A DNA stretch of 64,000 bases from Komagataella phaffii GS115 (taxonomy: Eukaryota > Ascomycota > Pichiomycetes > Pichiales > Pichiaceae), in the NCBI RefSeq assembly GCF_000027005.1, contig NC_012963.1, positions 2,418,001 through 2,482,000 on the forward strand. The letters are read 5' to 3'. The position numbers and the translations under genes were made by a program. How positions within the stretch are numbered: position 1 is the first letter of the stretch; the number at the start of each line of letters is the position of its first letter. Shown in pieces: positions 11,139 to 21,666 of the stretch. The notes under the pieces are model-generated. The model worked only from the letters and a program-made list of their open reading frames with translations. It made no database searches and was not told the origin of the DNA.

Positions 11139-11279
11139 ACAGTACTTATGTGAACTGCAGTAGGGTCCCAAAAAAAAAAAATCATATCCATCTGCCCCTC
11201 CCCTCCCAAAGGGTTCGTTTGTCGAAGGTGGTTTTTTTCTTCTAACCTTCCAGAGACTCTGTATGATACCCCCAATAGG

Positions 11280-12722
11280 ATGCTAGTGTTTGAAGTTTTC
11301 CGAGAATTTGACCCGGCAGTCGACGGGTCGAATCCCAAGATAATGGCGAACGGCTTGTTTCTATTTACATGCTCAAGTCTCCTGATATTCGTTGTGCTAG
11401 GAATAGCCATGTTCTATTCAGGGATGACGCAGAGGCGGTCGAGTTTGTCCATGTTGGGCATTCCTTTGATTGTCACAATGGTCACTTTCATCGTGTGGTG
11501 TGTTCTTGGCTATTCGTTAACGTTCAGTAATAATGCCTCAACCAGGTACATTGGAAATTTTCAGTTTGCGGGTCTGAGAAATTTAGAGAGGTCCTTGCTG
11601 GAAAACGAGTCAGCACCAGATAATTTGATCCCTGCTTTGCCACATGCTGTATTTGAAGGTCTGTTGGCCTGTGTAGCTGCTGCTCTTACCATGCCATGTA
11701 TCGCTGAGAGAGGGAGGATACTACCGATGCTGGTGTTTTGTGTGGTATGGGTGATACTAGTCTATTGTCCCGTCGCTTATTGGGAGTGGAACTCTAACGG
11801 CTGGATGGTTGACAAGATCGATATTTTGGACTATGGTGGTGGCTCACCCGTTCATTTGGTTTCTGGGTTCACTACTTTGGCCTATTCGATATTGCTAGGT
11901 CAGAGAGACCAAATATTGATTATGAACAAAAATAGGTACAGAAACTCCAACACCGGAATGATTGTCATAGGGACAATGTTTTTAGTTACAGGATGGCTCG
12001 GGTTCAATGCCGGTTGCTCGTTAACTTTAGGATTGGCCTCTTTTATCTCTGTTGTGAATACCCTAATTTCATCGGCAATGGCATCGTTAACATGGATGTG
12101 TGTGGATTACTATTGGAATAGGAAGCTCTCTATTATGGGCGTTTGTTCTGGATGCATAACTGGGTTGGTAGTGATTACGCCCGCTGCAGGCTATGTTAAC
12201 CTATGGTCGAGTTTCATATTCGGGTTTGTGGGAGGTTTCTTGGTAAATTTTGCCACAGGCTTAAAGTACCTGATCCATGTTGACGACTGTTTGGACATAT
12301 TTGCCATACATGGCATTGGAGGAATGATAGGCATTCTCTTGACGGGATTATTTGCTGATAAGAATATTGCCATTTTAGGATTCAACGACATTGCCGGCGG
12401 TTGGGTAAACCAGAATTATGTTCAACTTGGATGGGAAGTGGTTGGTACCATTGTGGTTTCCCTCTATGCATTCACTATATCGTTTGTGGTATTGTTGATA
12501 ATCAATTGGATACCTGGACTGCGATTGAAAGTTGATGATGAGCAAACATTGCATGGAGGAGCAGATGAATGGGAGTTTGGTGGAGAGTTTATACAAGACT
12601 TCGTTGAATTTTTGCGGATTTTGGATCCTACAGACTACTTGCGGAACGAAGTCGAACCCCAGCTGGAAAGCCCAGCTGGTGAAAGCTATCAACAAGAAGA
12701 TTTCCAGATGAGAGACCTTTGA
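11280..12722 (+). CDS. Ammonium transporter (Mep/Amt/Rh family), divergent
   Basis: 480 aa with about 11 membrane segments and a cytosolic tail. The twin pore histidines are present: His192 in PVHLVSG and His344 in FAIHGIGG. The Trp in YCPVAYWEW and the FNAG motif (Phe242) are also kept. By eye alignment to AmtB/Mep2, the first gate Phe (in the QGMF motif of Mep2) is Leu129 and the adjacent Gln is Glu126; the Ser after FNAG is Cys246. The extracellular N-tail is short. The ATG at 11280 is used; a second in-frame ATG at 11343 would remove much of the N-tail. Role: NH4+ uptake across the plasma membrane and possibly nitrogen sensing. The tail keeps the conserved acidic GEFIQDF-type motif after the last helix. 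Confidence 0.92.
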   Translation: MLVFEVFREFDPAVDGSNPKIMANGLFLFTCSSLLIFVVLGIAMFYSGMTQRRSSLSMLGIPLIVTMVTFIVWCVLGYSLTFSNNASTRYIGNFQFAGLRNLERSLLENESAPDNLIPALPHAVFEGLLACVAAALTMPCIAERGRILPMLVFCVVWVILVYCPVAYWEWNSNGWMVDKIDILDYGGGSPVHLVSGFTTLAYSILLGQRDQILIMNKNRYRNSNTGMIVIGTMFLVTGWLGFNAGCSLTLGLASFISVVNTLISSAMASLTWMCVDYYWNRKLSIMGVCSGCITGLVVITPAAGYVNLWSSFIFGFVGGFLVNFATGLKYLIHVDDCLDIFAIHGIGGMIGILLTGLFADKNIAILGFNDIAGGWVNQNYVQLGWEVVGTIVVSLYAFTISFVVLLIINWIPGLRLKVDDEQTLHGGADEWEFGGEFIQDFVEFLRILDPTDYLRNEVEPQLESPAGESYQQEDFQMRDL

Positions 12723-12756
12723 GAAAATAACAGTGACCGATATATATATTATTAAT

Positions 12757-13470
12757 TCAGTGAGACAAATCTAATGTTTCTAATTCCGATTGATCCACGT
12801 AACTTTCTATCAAATGTAGACGGGATTGGGATATTTGTTGAACTTTTTCATTCCAAAGTCCAATATCAGTCAACGCATCCTTGGGACGAATGGTCCTCTT
12901 TCCGTTCTTTAGCACGTATTTGGTCACACAGGTCGTGCATACTTTGTTCGATTTATTCATGAACCTGGAAAGGATGAAGATCCACTTGTTATCCCAGCAC
13001 AAAATTCCATCTTCAATTGTGTACTTTTCAAAGGGGGAGAGTTGTCTGTGGAAACTTGCTGACACAGTGGCAACAGGGATGTAAGGCCAGTTGAAAATAG
13101 AGTCCTTTTTGGATCCTCCAAGGGCATCTCTTTGGTACTTGAAGAAAAGGTCTCTGAAGACGGTGGTCATCAAATTAGTTCTTGAAATATCGAGTTCTTC
13201 GAAGTAGGTTGAATTGGACTTGTGTAGGTAGAAATCACACTCAAAAATGGACACGAACGTTGAAATTTTAGTGGTATGGAACACATCTAGTTCACTGTGA
13301 GGCTTTCTGTTCCCTTCTTTGATCCATCGTCTATAGGGGAAGATCAAATTCTTGATAACGATACTGTAGAACCTGAAATAATAGGCAAACGGGACGGTTT
13401 TGTAAGAGAGCAAAGCTACTACAGCAACAGACCATTTGAGGACCTTGAGCAGAATCGATAATCCTGACAT
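12757..13470 (-). CDS. THEM6-like hotdog-fold protein with N-terminal membrane anchor
   Basis: 237 aa from the ATG at 13470 (MSGLSILLKVLKW). An in-frame ATG at 13557 would add 29 residues but leaves only 16 bp to the opposite ORF, so 13470 is preferred. A hydrophobic segment (about residues 4-40) suggests an ER-type anchor. The body resembles the THEM6 / yeast YBR096W type of acyl-thioesterase-like hotdog domain: a D-F-LHKSNSTYFEELD strand-helix in place of the usual D-NxHxNNxxY, then a second strand region around WDNKWIFILSRF. Substrate and activity are unknown. It converges with the ammonium transporter gene. Confidence 0.65.
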   Translation of the reverse strand: MSGLSILLKVLKWSVAVVALLSYKTVPFAYYFRFYSIVIKNLIFPYRRWIKEGNRKPHSELDVFHTTKISTFVSIFECDFYLHKSNSTYFEELDISRTNLMTTVFRDLFFKYQRDALGGSKKDSIFNWPYIPVATVSASFHRQLSPFEKYTIEDGILCWDNKWIFILSRFMNKSNKVCTTCVTKYVLKNGKRTIRPKDALTDIGLWNEKVQQISQSRLHLIESYVDQSELETLDLSH

Positions 13471-13573
13471 TTCAAGTAGAATTGGGCTGCAAAGAAAAAT
13501 TATGTGCTTCACTGATGTATTTATGATGTAAGCTCTTCGGCTCTCGGTAGTTAACATTTCGAGGTAATCAGAA

Positions 13574-13873
13574 ATGAATAATTGTGAATTAACTCTTACG
13601 GTTGCATGTCTAGACCAAGGACTGTGGCTGGGGGAGAGAGCTCAGGCAGCAATAGTTGGAGCAATAATTGAAAAGCTTAGACATTTCTTTCAGTTCAAGA
13701 CATCCACAAGTTTCCTAAGGTTCCATACGAGCGATGTCAAATTTCTCAATTGCAACATGGTTCCTGTTGTATATCAAACGACTTCCTTTGAAAAACTTGC
13801 CAAGATCTCAAAAAAGTTGGTTGATCTCCAATCAGGTCGTCTAAGAGATCCGATCCCGCTGACCCCCTTCTGA
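13574..13873 (+). CDS. Small hypothetical protein, 99 aa
   Basis: An ATG-initiated ORF in its own intergenic space, divergent from the THEM6-like gene and not overlapping any recognised gene. The peptide is mildly basic, with a possible amphipathic helix (AAIVGAIIEKLRHFFQF). I recognise no domain. It may be a real small gene or a chance ORF. Confidence 0.4.
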   Translation: MNNCELTLTVACLDQGLWLGERAQAAIVGAIIEKLRHFFQFKTSTSFLRFHTSDVKFLNCNMVPVVYQTTSFEKLAKISKKLVDLQSGRLRDPIPLTPF

Positions 13874-14173
13874 GTACCATCGAGCCGCCTATTGATCGGA
13901 ACGCAACACAAGTCCTTCCGGTAAGACACTCGCACTCCTTCTGAAGTGTGATGTCTCGCTGTAGCAGTTTGACTTACCCCGTCGCGCTGAGGAAGGTTTA
14001 TCCCTCCCCTGGCTATGTTCCCCTTCGCGTTTCTAGTTGCGCCCCACCTTTCCTCCTAGAGTTCCTTTCTAATTGCCCCCCTCCCCGCAAGTTCAGTTGC
14101 TGATCAGATAATAATCTTAACACAAGGCGGCAAACCAGCTCATCTATCTCTTTAGTTTCATTTCCCTCCTAGA
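13874..14173. other. Intergenic region before ATG11
   Basis: About 300 bp with C-rich and T/C-rich tracts (for example 14041-14095). It probably holds the ATG11 promoter. I see no ORF, RNA gene or repeat. Confidence 0.45.
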
Positions 14174-17100
14174 ATGGACTCAAGCAGGCATGGTTTGCAT
14201 CCGCTGCAAAATAGCCTCCTCCACCAATCACAGATGGACATCTACAACTCAATAACGGGTATCAGGATCTCAGCCATCCCCTACAACTTTAATAGCTATG
14301 ACCAGTTCAAACAGTACATATCTGCCTCTTTTGGTATCGCCCCGGCAGACTTGTTTCTACTCACAGCATTCGGAATCAAGCTCAAATTCTCCATGATCAT
14401 GAATGGCGATGTAAGAGAGGTGTACGTGTTTGACAGGAGGTTTTACGATGGTCAGCAAATGGTAGACGATAAGCTGGACACGGCCTTGGAGTCTCTGAAT
14501 CAGTGTGAAATGCTAAATATGATCAAGCCAATGAGAAGTCCTCTGGAAAACGCAGATATCCTACGGTTTGTGAGTTACTTGAAAGATATCACCAATAGAC
14601 CTAATCTAAGTACTGAGGACTTGGATCTCAACAAACTGCGGTTGGTTCTGAATTCCCTAAAAAGGAGTTCAGGCTGGGCCGCAGCTCTGTTGAGTGACCT
14701 CAAGAAAACTAATTATTACAAGAAAGTCAATGAAGAAGTATTGTGCGACAATAAAAAGGAAATTGAAATAATACTGATCTCACACAATGCACTCATACAA
14801 TATACCAATCTCATGTTCAAGACCCTAGAAAAAAGTTTCAACGAAAGTGTAGACTCTCTGATAATGCTGCAAGAGCAATCTTTACTTGAAAATTGGAAGA
14901 GCTACTATCAGATTTTAAAAGGTGTTCGTTTTAAAGGCAATTATGTTCTAAGTGACCTGCTTGATGAGAAAATGCTTGAAAATGTGGCTGCAGATAGTAA
15001 AGCACTCATGGGCAACGTCAACGATAAACTGACAAGATTGAGATCGAGGATTGATTCCGAGATAATTTCCAAGCGAGTAATGATCAATGACTTGTACGAA
15101 TCGTTGAAGAAAAAATATCTGGATGTTCCTAACTTAAACTCAAACTCACGAACGGAGAATGATAGTGACACTCTCAACCGTCTAACGGAGTTGGTAAACC
15201 AGGTTGTCAAAGACTCGAAAGAACTTCCCATACTGGACGAATTGTTGACCACATCTGGCGGAAATTCGACAACTTTGTCAGCAGAATCAGTAAAGAAAAT
15301 AAACGTCCTAGTCTCTGTCTTTGAAACTCACTCTTCCACGATTATTCCTCAAATAACGGAATTATCCAACAAACTCTATGATGAAAAAGTTGAAGCGCTG
15401 AATTTGAAGCAAGACTTACAGAGAACCCTACTAAGTGACACAATACATAAGATTGTTGGAGTGCAATTGAGCATTTTGAAGGCTACCAACCTTATAAATA
15501 ATGACCTCTCTAAGAACATCAGCAATCTTGATTTCAACGAGTTGAAAATGTCTATTGTCAAAGATCTACCACTTGTATTTGGTCTGTGGCTCGCTGGTAA
15601 TCTAAAGAAATTAAAATGGCTGGAGAACTTTAACAAAGTAGCATTCAAGGCTAATGAAATCTTGGAAATGCTCAAATTTATTGAGTCAAATTATCGTTCC
15701 AAATGGATTGACGGGTTCAGCAAGACTAATCCATGTGTTAATTCAAATCAAGGACAGCGCATATTAGCATTACAGATAAATGAAGATTTGAAGCAACAAT
15801 TCGTTCGTGACCATCTAGCTTCCTCCCGCATTGTACTAAAAACTGGCTCCAATGTACCAACTCCAGGCGGCTCAAAGGGAAACAGTAGAGCTCCAACTCC
15901 AGAGCATGATCCTCATCCACCACATTTGAATGCTATCAACAAGCTATTGCACAATTTCAACAAGGATTACAATTTTGGTAATTTGAGACAAGCAAGTGAG
16001 GAGGTTGTCAGAACACATTCACCTGCAACGAAGAGGGATGATAGATTTGGTAACCAATTTTGGTTGACTCTTATTGACAACATAACAACAGAAGACTTTT
16101 ATCACTACATAGATTCCTTGAAGGAAAACAAAGTGAATATCAAGGTTATCAAACAGCTAGAGAAAAATCTCACTGACCTTGGTTTGGGAAGGATATATGA
16201 AACTTCCAATGATAAGGTAATCAGTGCTGGAGGCGGCACTATAGGGCCTTTAAACAGTCAAGATACTAGCTACATGAATTTATTGAAAAAGTTTTTGAAA
16301 AACTTTGAAATTAATGATGTTACTATCCAAATAAACATTAGTACCTTGGAAACAGAAAACGGAAATAATAACGAAAAAGAGAAAGAGCCATCTTTTTCAA
16401 ATCATGAGTTACTACAAGGTTACCAAAGACGCGTGAAGAAACTTGAAAGTCTTCTCTATCAACAGAGTTTGCACCAAAGTGGACCTCCTCCTATCAATAT
16501 GGCTTATCCTCCGATAAGGGATTATCAGCAGCGGTCCAGTGCAAATCTGATGACCAGTGCAACGGCAACTGAAATGCTTATGGATACGCATGCCAGAATT
16601 CATGATACTGACATGAAACAGAAGCGAGAGAATGTTGACGAAATTCAAGTCCTGCAAACTCGAATCGAACAGCTGCAAGCGAACCTAGAGCAGACTTCTA
16701 AAGAAAGAGATGATGAAAGAGAGCAGAAGGAAATTTTGCATTTAAAGCTCATGAAGAGGGATGAAGAAGGTGACGAAGATGAGAAAATTAATGGCTTGGT
16801 TGCGGCTAACCACCAACTGCAGATACGGTTGGAAGCTCTACAGAAACAGAATCAAGAACTGCAGTCACTTCAAGAAAGAAATAATAATGAGATACACGCT
16901 TCTCAAGAACGGGAGATTGAAGCTCTCAAGAAGCAAGTAGTCCAACTGACTGAAGAGAAGACACAAATGTCTGATGAAAAGGACAGATTAGATCTCTCCA
17001 ATGAACATTGGAAGACACAGTATGAGGAAGCTGCAATGATGAAGAAAGATCTGCTAGATAACATGACAGCACAGGAACAAGAATACAAAAACGAATTAAA

Positions 17101-18115
17101 CACACATATTAAGGAGGTCGAAGACTTGAAGGTGAAGGTTGAGAATCTCGAAGATGAAGAGGCCAATTTGATTGAAATCAAAGAGAATTATGAATCTAAA
17201 CTTGCCCAAAATGAGTCTCATTTTGAGGAGCTTGAATCAATTATCAAGTCTCTCTATGGAAAGTTAAGACTTGTCATTGAGCGGACATTCCAGAATGTCG
17301 TCACTGTATGTCTGATGTTGGAAGCAATTGGTCTTTTAATGAAAAGAGACGAACAATATGAGGAGAATGACCCATCTAATGGTATCAGGATACATCGTGT
17401 CAAGGGACTGAGAAGTAGAAGGCGATCAACAACGTCTAAAGCAGCCTCCCCCCTTGGCAACGACGAAATTCTAGAGCTCTCTTCACAGATCGTTGCTGAG
17501 GCAGACAAACAGCTCGTTTATTTCCACCAAGAGCCAGTCAAAGAGTTAGAATCTTTGGAGACAGTACTTGATTTCAAGTTCAATCAGGATTTCGATAAGT
17601 TTACTCGCTTAACCTATATGGATCAAAAGTTACTAGTCGAAAGCGTCACCAAAAGATTCAAAGATGTGGAGCAATTGGCAAGAAAATTACAGAAAGAGTC
17701 CAACTATTCGAAAACGGAGATCGATGGACTGATAAAAGAAGTAAACACCAGGATTTCTATCAAAGATTTCAAGGTTGGAGACTTGGTCTTGTTCTTACCA
17801 ACCAGAGATGACACTATCAATATGAACATGGCAAATACTGTTGAAGCAGTCAATCGTAGAGCATCTACAGTTGCCTCGTTTGAAACCTATCAACCTTGGG
17901 CGGCTTTCAATGTCGGTGCACCGCACTATTTTTTAATCAACGATGTCTCTAAGATTGATCTCAATGGACGTGACTGGGTTCTTGCACGGATTGAAAGCAT
18001 GGAGGAGCATAAGGTGACTAGAGAGGGTCATAGAAGGAACGTTGGGAACCCTTACAATCTGAATCCTGATGCAGTATGGTATGGAGTTAGAGCAAAGGAG
18101 GAGACAGTGGGATGA
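14174..18115 (+). CDS. ATG11: ATG11, selective-autophagy scaffold
   Basis: 1313 aa. The N-terminus (about residues 25-100) has the ubiquitin-like/Atg17-like start of fungal Atg11. A helical middle part follows, then strong coiled coil (about 815-1035, rich in E/Q/K heptads), a short basic Ser-rich linker (about 1070-1095) and the conserved C-terminal Atg11 domain (about 1150-1310), with the motif [15 protein letters not shown] and a region ending with [10 protein letters not shown]. In methylotrophic yeasts Atg11 tethers cargo receptors (pexophagy, Cvt, mitophagy) to Atg1/Atg17 at the vacuolar membrane. It is followed 83 bp later by RFC5 on the same strand. Confidence 0.93.
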
Positions 18116-18198
18116 GCCCCTAGCGATCTCTCCAGTATCCCGTAATCGCGTATTTAATATGTACTGAAAAATATCTTTCCCCAATAATACACGTCAAT

Positions 18199-19308
18199 AT
18201 GTCATTGTGGGCAGACAAATACAGGCCAAAAACGCTAGACGATCTAGACTATCATGGCAAGATTTCGAATATGCTGAGTTCATTGGCCACGTCGGGTGAT
18301 TTTCCTCATTTATTGTTCCATGGCCCAAGTGGAGCGGGGAAAAAAACTAGAATATTGGCCACGCTAAGACAAATCTATGGTCCCAACATAGAGAAGTTGA
18401 AAGTTGATCCAAAGGTGTTTGTCACAGCAACTAAGAGAAAATTAGAGTTCAATGTGGTGTCGTCTCCTAACCATCTGGAAATCACACCTAGTGACATGAA
18501 CAACAACGATAGGGTTGTAATCCAAGACCTCTTGAAAGAAGTCGCCCAAACTGAAACCATCGATTTTACACACGTTGCTGACCACAAGAACAGATTCAAA
18601 GTTGTCATCATTAACGAGGCGGAACTGTTAACCCGTGACGCTCAAGCAGCTCTGAGAAGGACTATGGAGAAGTACTCCGCAAATATCAGGTTGGTGTTGG
18701 TGTGTAATTCTATATCCAGCATCATTGAGCCTATCAAGTCAAGAACGTTACTAATTAGAGTGGCTGCTCCTACGGATGAAGAAATGGGATCGGTTTTTGA
18801 GAAAGTTCTGAGAGATCAACCAGAAGTGGCCAAGTCTTTTCCTGCTGATGAGACCGAGAGACAACAGATTTACTCCAAGATTGCCAAAGTTACAGATCAC
18901 AATTTAAGGACTGGATTATTGCTTCTGGAAGCCTTATACTCTTACAATCCCTCCATAACCACCAAAACCCCAATGATAATGCCAGACTGGGAAAATGTCA
19001 TCAAGAAATTAGCAATTGGTATCGTCACTGAGAGGACAGTTTCCAAGCTACAGCAGAGTAGAACTGACCTTTACGAGTTAATCTCCCATTCTATTCCAGC
19101 CAAACTTATCCTCAAGAAGTTGACCATAGAATTCTGGCGTTTGGTTGACGAAGACTCCAAGATAAAAGATAAGGACACAGTTAAGATGGATATAGTCCAA
19201 CAGGCTTCCATCTTCGATGAGAGGTTGAGTCTTGGATCAAAAGATATCTTCCATCTAGAGGGTTTCATTACTAAAGTCATGGTGGTACTTGAAAAGAACG
19301 TCTCATAG
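18199..19308 (+). CDS. RFC5: RFC5, replication factor C small subunit
   Basis: 369 aa beginning MSLWADKYRPKTLDDL, the signature start of Rfc5. AAA+ clamp-loader ATPase: the P-loop GPSGAGKKT is altered from GKT/S, as in yeast Rfc5; the Walker B equivalent is INEAE rather than DEAD, also typical of Rfc5; the sensor/arginine-finger region is KSRTLL. The segment NVVSSPNHLEITPSDM is nearly diagnostic. Role: part of the pentamer that loads PCNA at primer ends, and of the checkpoint and cohesion loaders. It converges on MRPL16 (stops 35 bp apart). Confidence 0.95.
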   Translation: MSLWADKYRPKTLDDLDYHGKISNMLSSLATSGDFPHLLFHGPSGAGKKTRILATLRQIYGPNIEKLKVDPKVFVTATKRKLEFNVVSSPNHLEITPSDMNNNDRVVIQDLLKEVAQTETIDFTHVADHKNRFKVVIINEAELLTRDAQAALRRTMEKYSANIRLVLVCNSISSIIEPIKSRTLLIRVAAPTDEEMGSVFEKVLRDQPEVAKSFPADETERQQIYSKIAKVTDHNLRTGLLLLEALYSYNPSITTKTPMIMPDWENVIKKLAIGIVTERTVSKLQQSRTDLYELISHSIPAKLILKKLTIEFWRLVDEDSKIKDKDTVKMDIVQQASIFDERLSLGSKDIFHLEGFITKVMVVLEKNVS

Positions 19309-19343
19309 GAAACATAAATATATATACAGTGATTTAGGGGGGT

Positions 19344-20013
19344 TTACCTCTTCCTTCCATTATACAAGACGTATTCCCTCTGTTTGGACTTTAACACATT
19401 GAGAAACTCCTTGGTGGGGTTTTGCTTCAACTTTTCTAGCTCATTGACTGGAGATTTTGGCTTCTGGACATCGTGCAGTCCAACTCTTGGAGTATCAGAT
19501 TTCTTAACGAACTCGAAGACTCCAGGCAGTTTGGCAGCAGCCTTTCTAAAAGCATCTTTGGCAGTTTGTTCGTGCAAGTTTTCACCTCCAACCTCAAACA
19601 CTATTTTACCTGTAGGAACTCGAACAGCCCAGTAATCAAAGGGCCCTTTACCTTTACCCATACGAGTCTCATTACCCTTGGTGCACACGGCAATGTTCGT
19701 GCAAAGTCTTCTCCAAAGTTTTCCGCCTACCGGTCTCATCATTCTCATGATCACATTGTCGGCCTCTTTTAGTTGGTTGGCATCCATCCTCACACCAACT
19801 GATTTTAGTCTCAATCCGTAGTCTCCAAATTTCACAGTGGATCCCTTGATCGATCCACCAGTTCTAACAGTAATTCTACCCTTGTGTTTCTTTCCAACAT
19901 GCTTGAATCTTGGAGCCAGCTCGTGAGAAAAACGTTTCCCCAATCTGGTAGGGAGACCCACAGAGAACTGAGCAAAATTTGGCTTGACCAGTTGGTTTAT
20001 GAGTCCGAACATG
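19344..20013 (-). CDS. MRPL16: MRPL16, mitochondrial ribosomal protein uL16m
   Basis: 222 aa from the ATG at 20013 ([13 protein letters not shown]); a longer frame would begin with TTG. It matches the L16 family: [12 protein letters not shown], the basic RRLCTNIAV region, and the TRMGKGKG motif that contacts the peptidyl-transferase centre. An N-terminal basic/hydrophobic presequence fits mitochondrial import. It is divergent from MSF1 across 184 bp. Confidence 0.92.
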
Positions 20014-20197
20014 CTCAAGGTGTGTTGGTTGAAAGCTTTTTGATCAGTGATTGAGTGGACTTTTCAGGTTGGGCGCGAACTATTCCAAAGTTCGTTTGTC
20101 CTTGACCCTTGTAAGGGAAGAGGCTCCTGGGAGCACCTCGAATGCTCCTCCAAGGATCTGCTCGTGATTCGTCAACTCTAGTTACCCCAACCACTAA

Positions 20198-21532
20198 ATG
20201 AACAGGTCGGTGTTCAGGTTTGCGAGGTACTTTTCGACTAAGAAGGTGCCAACAAGTGTCACTGTTAATGGCCAAACTTATGCCACCGACAGCTGGACCA
20301 ATGTGCCCGCAAGTATCGTGGCCTTGACGGATCGTCAACTTCATCTGGACCAAAATCATCCAATTGGAATACTACGAAGTCTAATAGAAAATTCGTTCAA
20401 AGGTATGGGATACACTTTCTATAATAACTTCAAACCAGTGGTTACAACGTTTGAAAATTTTGACGTTTTGGGATTCCCAGAAAATCACCCAGGAAGGTCA
20501 AAGTCAGACACCTACTACATCAATGAAAAAACACTGTTGAGAACGCATACCTCCGCCCACGAGCACGAATGCTTCCAGAAATGCTCAACTCCCGGTTATT
20601 TCATCTCTGCTGATGTTTATAGACGAGATGAGATTGACAGAACGCATTATCCGGCTTTCCACCAAATGGAAGGTGCTCGTATCTGGAGTCGTTCAGAGCT
20701 CGGGGATTCATTGCATGAAAAATTACGCCAGGACATAGCTTCCATTCCAAAAGTTGACATAATAGTGGAAGATCCAAACCCTGCTTTCAGTGATGCAACA
20801 AATCCAAAACAGTCTTACATGACTGATGTTGAGACGGATCTGGTATCTCAACATCTGAAAAGAACCCTTGAACTTCTGGTCAACCAGGTCTTCAACGAGG
20901 CCAAAAAATCTGCGAAGTTGGCAGGATCCGAAGAACCATACTTGAACGAACCATTACGTGTCAGATGGATAGAAGCTTATTTCCCTTGGACAGCTCCTAG
21001 TTACGAGATTGAGGTCTGGTGGAAGGGAGAATGGTTAGAGGTCTGCGGCTGTGGAGTCGTGAGAGAACAAGTTCTGACGAATTCTGGTATTGAAGACACC
21101 ATTGGTTGGGCTTTTGGTGTTGGTCTAGATCGAATTGCTATGCTCTTGTTTGGTATTCCCGATATTAGATTGTTCTGGACTCTTGATGAGAGATTTAGCT
21201 CGCAATTTACTAAAGGCTCGATCACTACTTTCAAACCGTATTCCAAATACCCAGGAACTACTCGTGACGTTTCTTTTTGGCTTCCGGATACCGACAAACT
21301 ACCTCTGCACGAGAACGACTTGATGGAGATTGTCAGAGACACAGCTGGTGATTTGGTAGAAAGCGTCAAATTGGTGGATCAGTTCGTGCACCCCAAAACT
21401 GGTCGTAAGAGCCAATGCTACAGAATAAACTACCAATCTATGGACCGCTCACTAACAAACGATGAAATTAACGTTTACCAAGAGAGGGTAAGAGATATTT
21501 TGAGTTCTACCTACGAAATAGAACTCCGTTAG
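20198..21532 (+). CDS. MSF1: MSF1, mitochondrial phenylalanyl-tRNA synthetase
   Basis: 444 aa single-chain class II synthetase. The N-terminus MNRSVFRFARYFSTKK is a mitochondrial presequence. Motif 2 region (YRRDEIDRTHYPAFHQMEG) and motif 3 (GWAFGVGLDRIAMLLFGI) are both present. The C-terminal 100 residues form the anticodon-binding B8-like domain of the mitochondrial form (the RDVSFW motif). It charges mitochondrial tRNA-Phe. It shares a 184-bp divergent promoter with the mitoribosomal gene MRPL16. Confidence 0.95.
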   Translation: MNRSVFRFARYFSTKKVPTSVTVNGQTYATDSWTNVPASIVALTDRQLHLDQNHPIGILRSLIENSFKGMGYTFYNNFKPVVTTFENFDVLGFPENHPGRSKSDTYYINEKTLLRTHTSAHEHECFQKCSTPGYFISADVYRRDEIDRTHYPAFHQMEGARIWSRSELGDSLHEKLRQDIASIPKVDIIVEDPNPAFSDATNPKQSYMTDVETDLVSQHLKRTLELLVNQVFNEAKKSAKLAGSEEPYLNEPLRVRWIEAYFPWTAPSYEIEVWWKGEWLEVCGCGVVREQVLTNSGIEDTIGWAFGVGLDRIAMLLFGIPDIRLFWTLDERFSSQFTKGSITTFKPYSKYPGTTRDVSFWLPDTDKLPLHENDLMEIVRDTAGDLVESVKLVDQFVHPKTGRKSQCYRINYQSMDRSLTNDEINVYQERVRDILSSTYEIELR

Positions 21533-21666
21533 CCTGTATATATTAATGCTTAGATAAGCTTATTTTTCAAACGTACACTAGAGTTGATTATGTAATCGCA
21601 TTGATTTAGTCTCAGGGATCTTTTCTTACGGTGGGGTCCATTCGAAATTTTCTTTCAGTATACCAA

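Larger units (their letters stand above)
10914..11279. other. ADE6 / ammonium transporter divergent promoter region
   Basis: 366 bp without a gene. It holds a TGACTC at 11026-11031, two identical palindromes TCACGTGA at 11039-11046 and 11131-11138, a poly-A run at about 11169-11180 and a C/T-rich tract (about 11192-11207). The first sites lie nearer ADE6, the second palindrome nearer the transporter. Confidence 0.6.

Noticed and set aside
11169..11210. Poly-A followed by a C-rich tract as a replication origin
   Set aside because: I cannot confirm an origin motif from sequence alone; such tracts are common in promoters here.
21631..21666. Upstream extension of TAH18
   Set aside because: It begins with GTG and adds 12 residues not found in the family; the ATG at 21667 fits.
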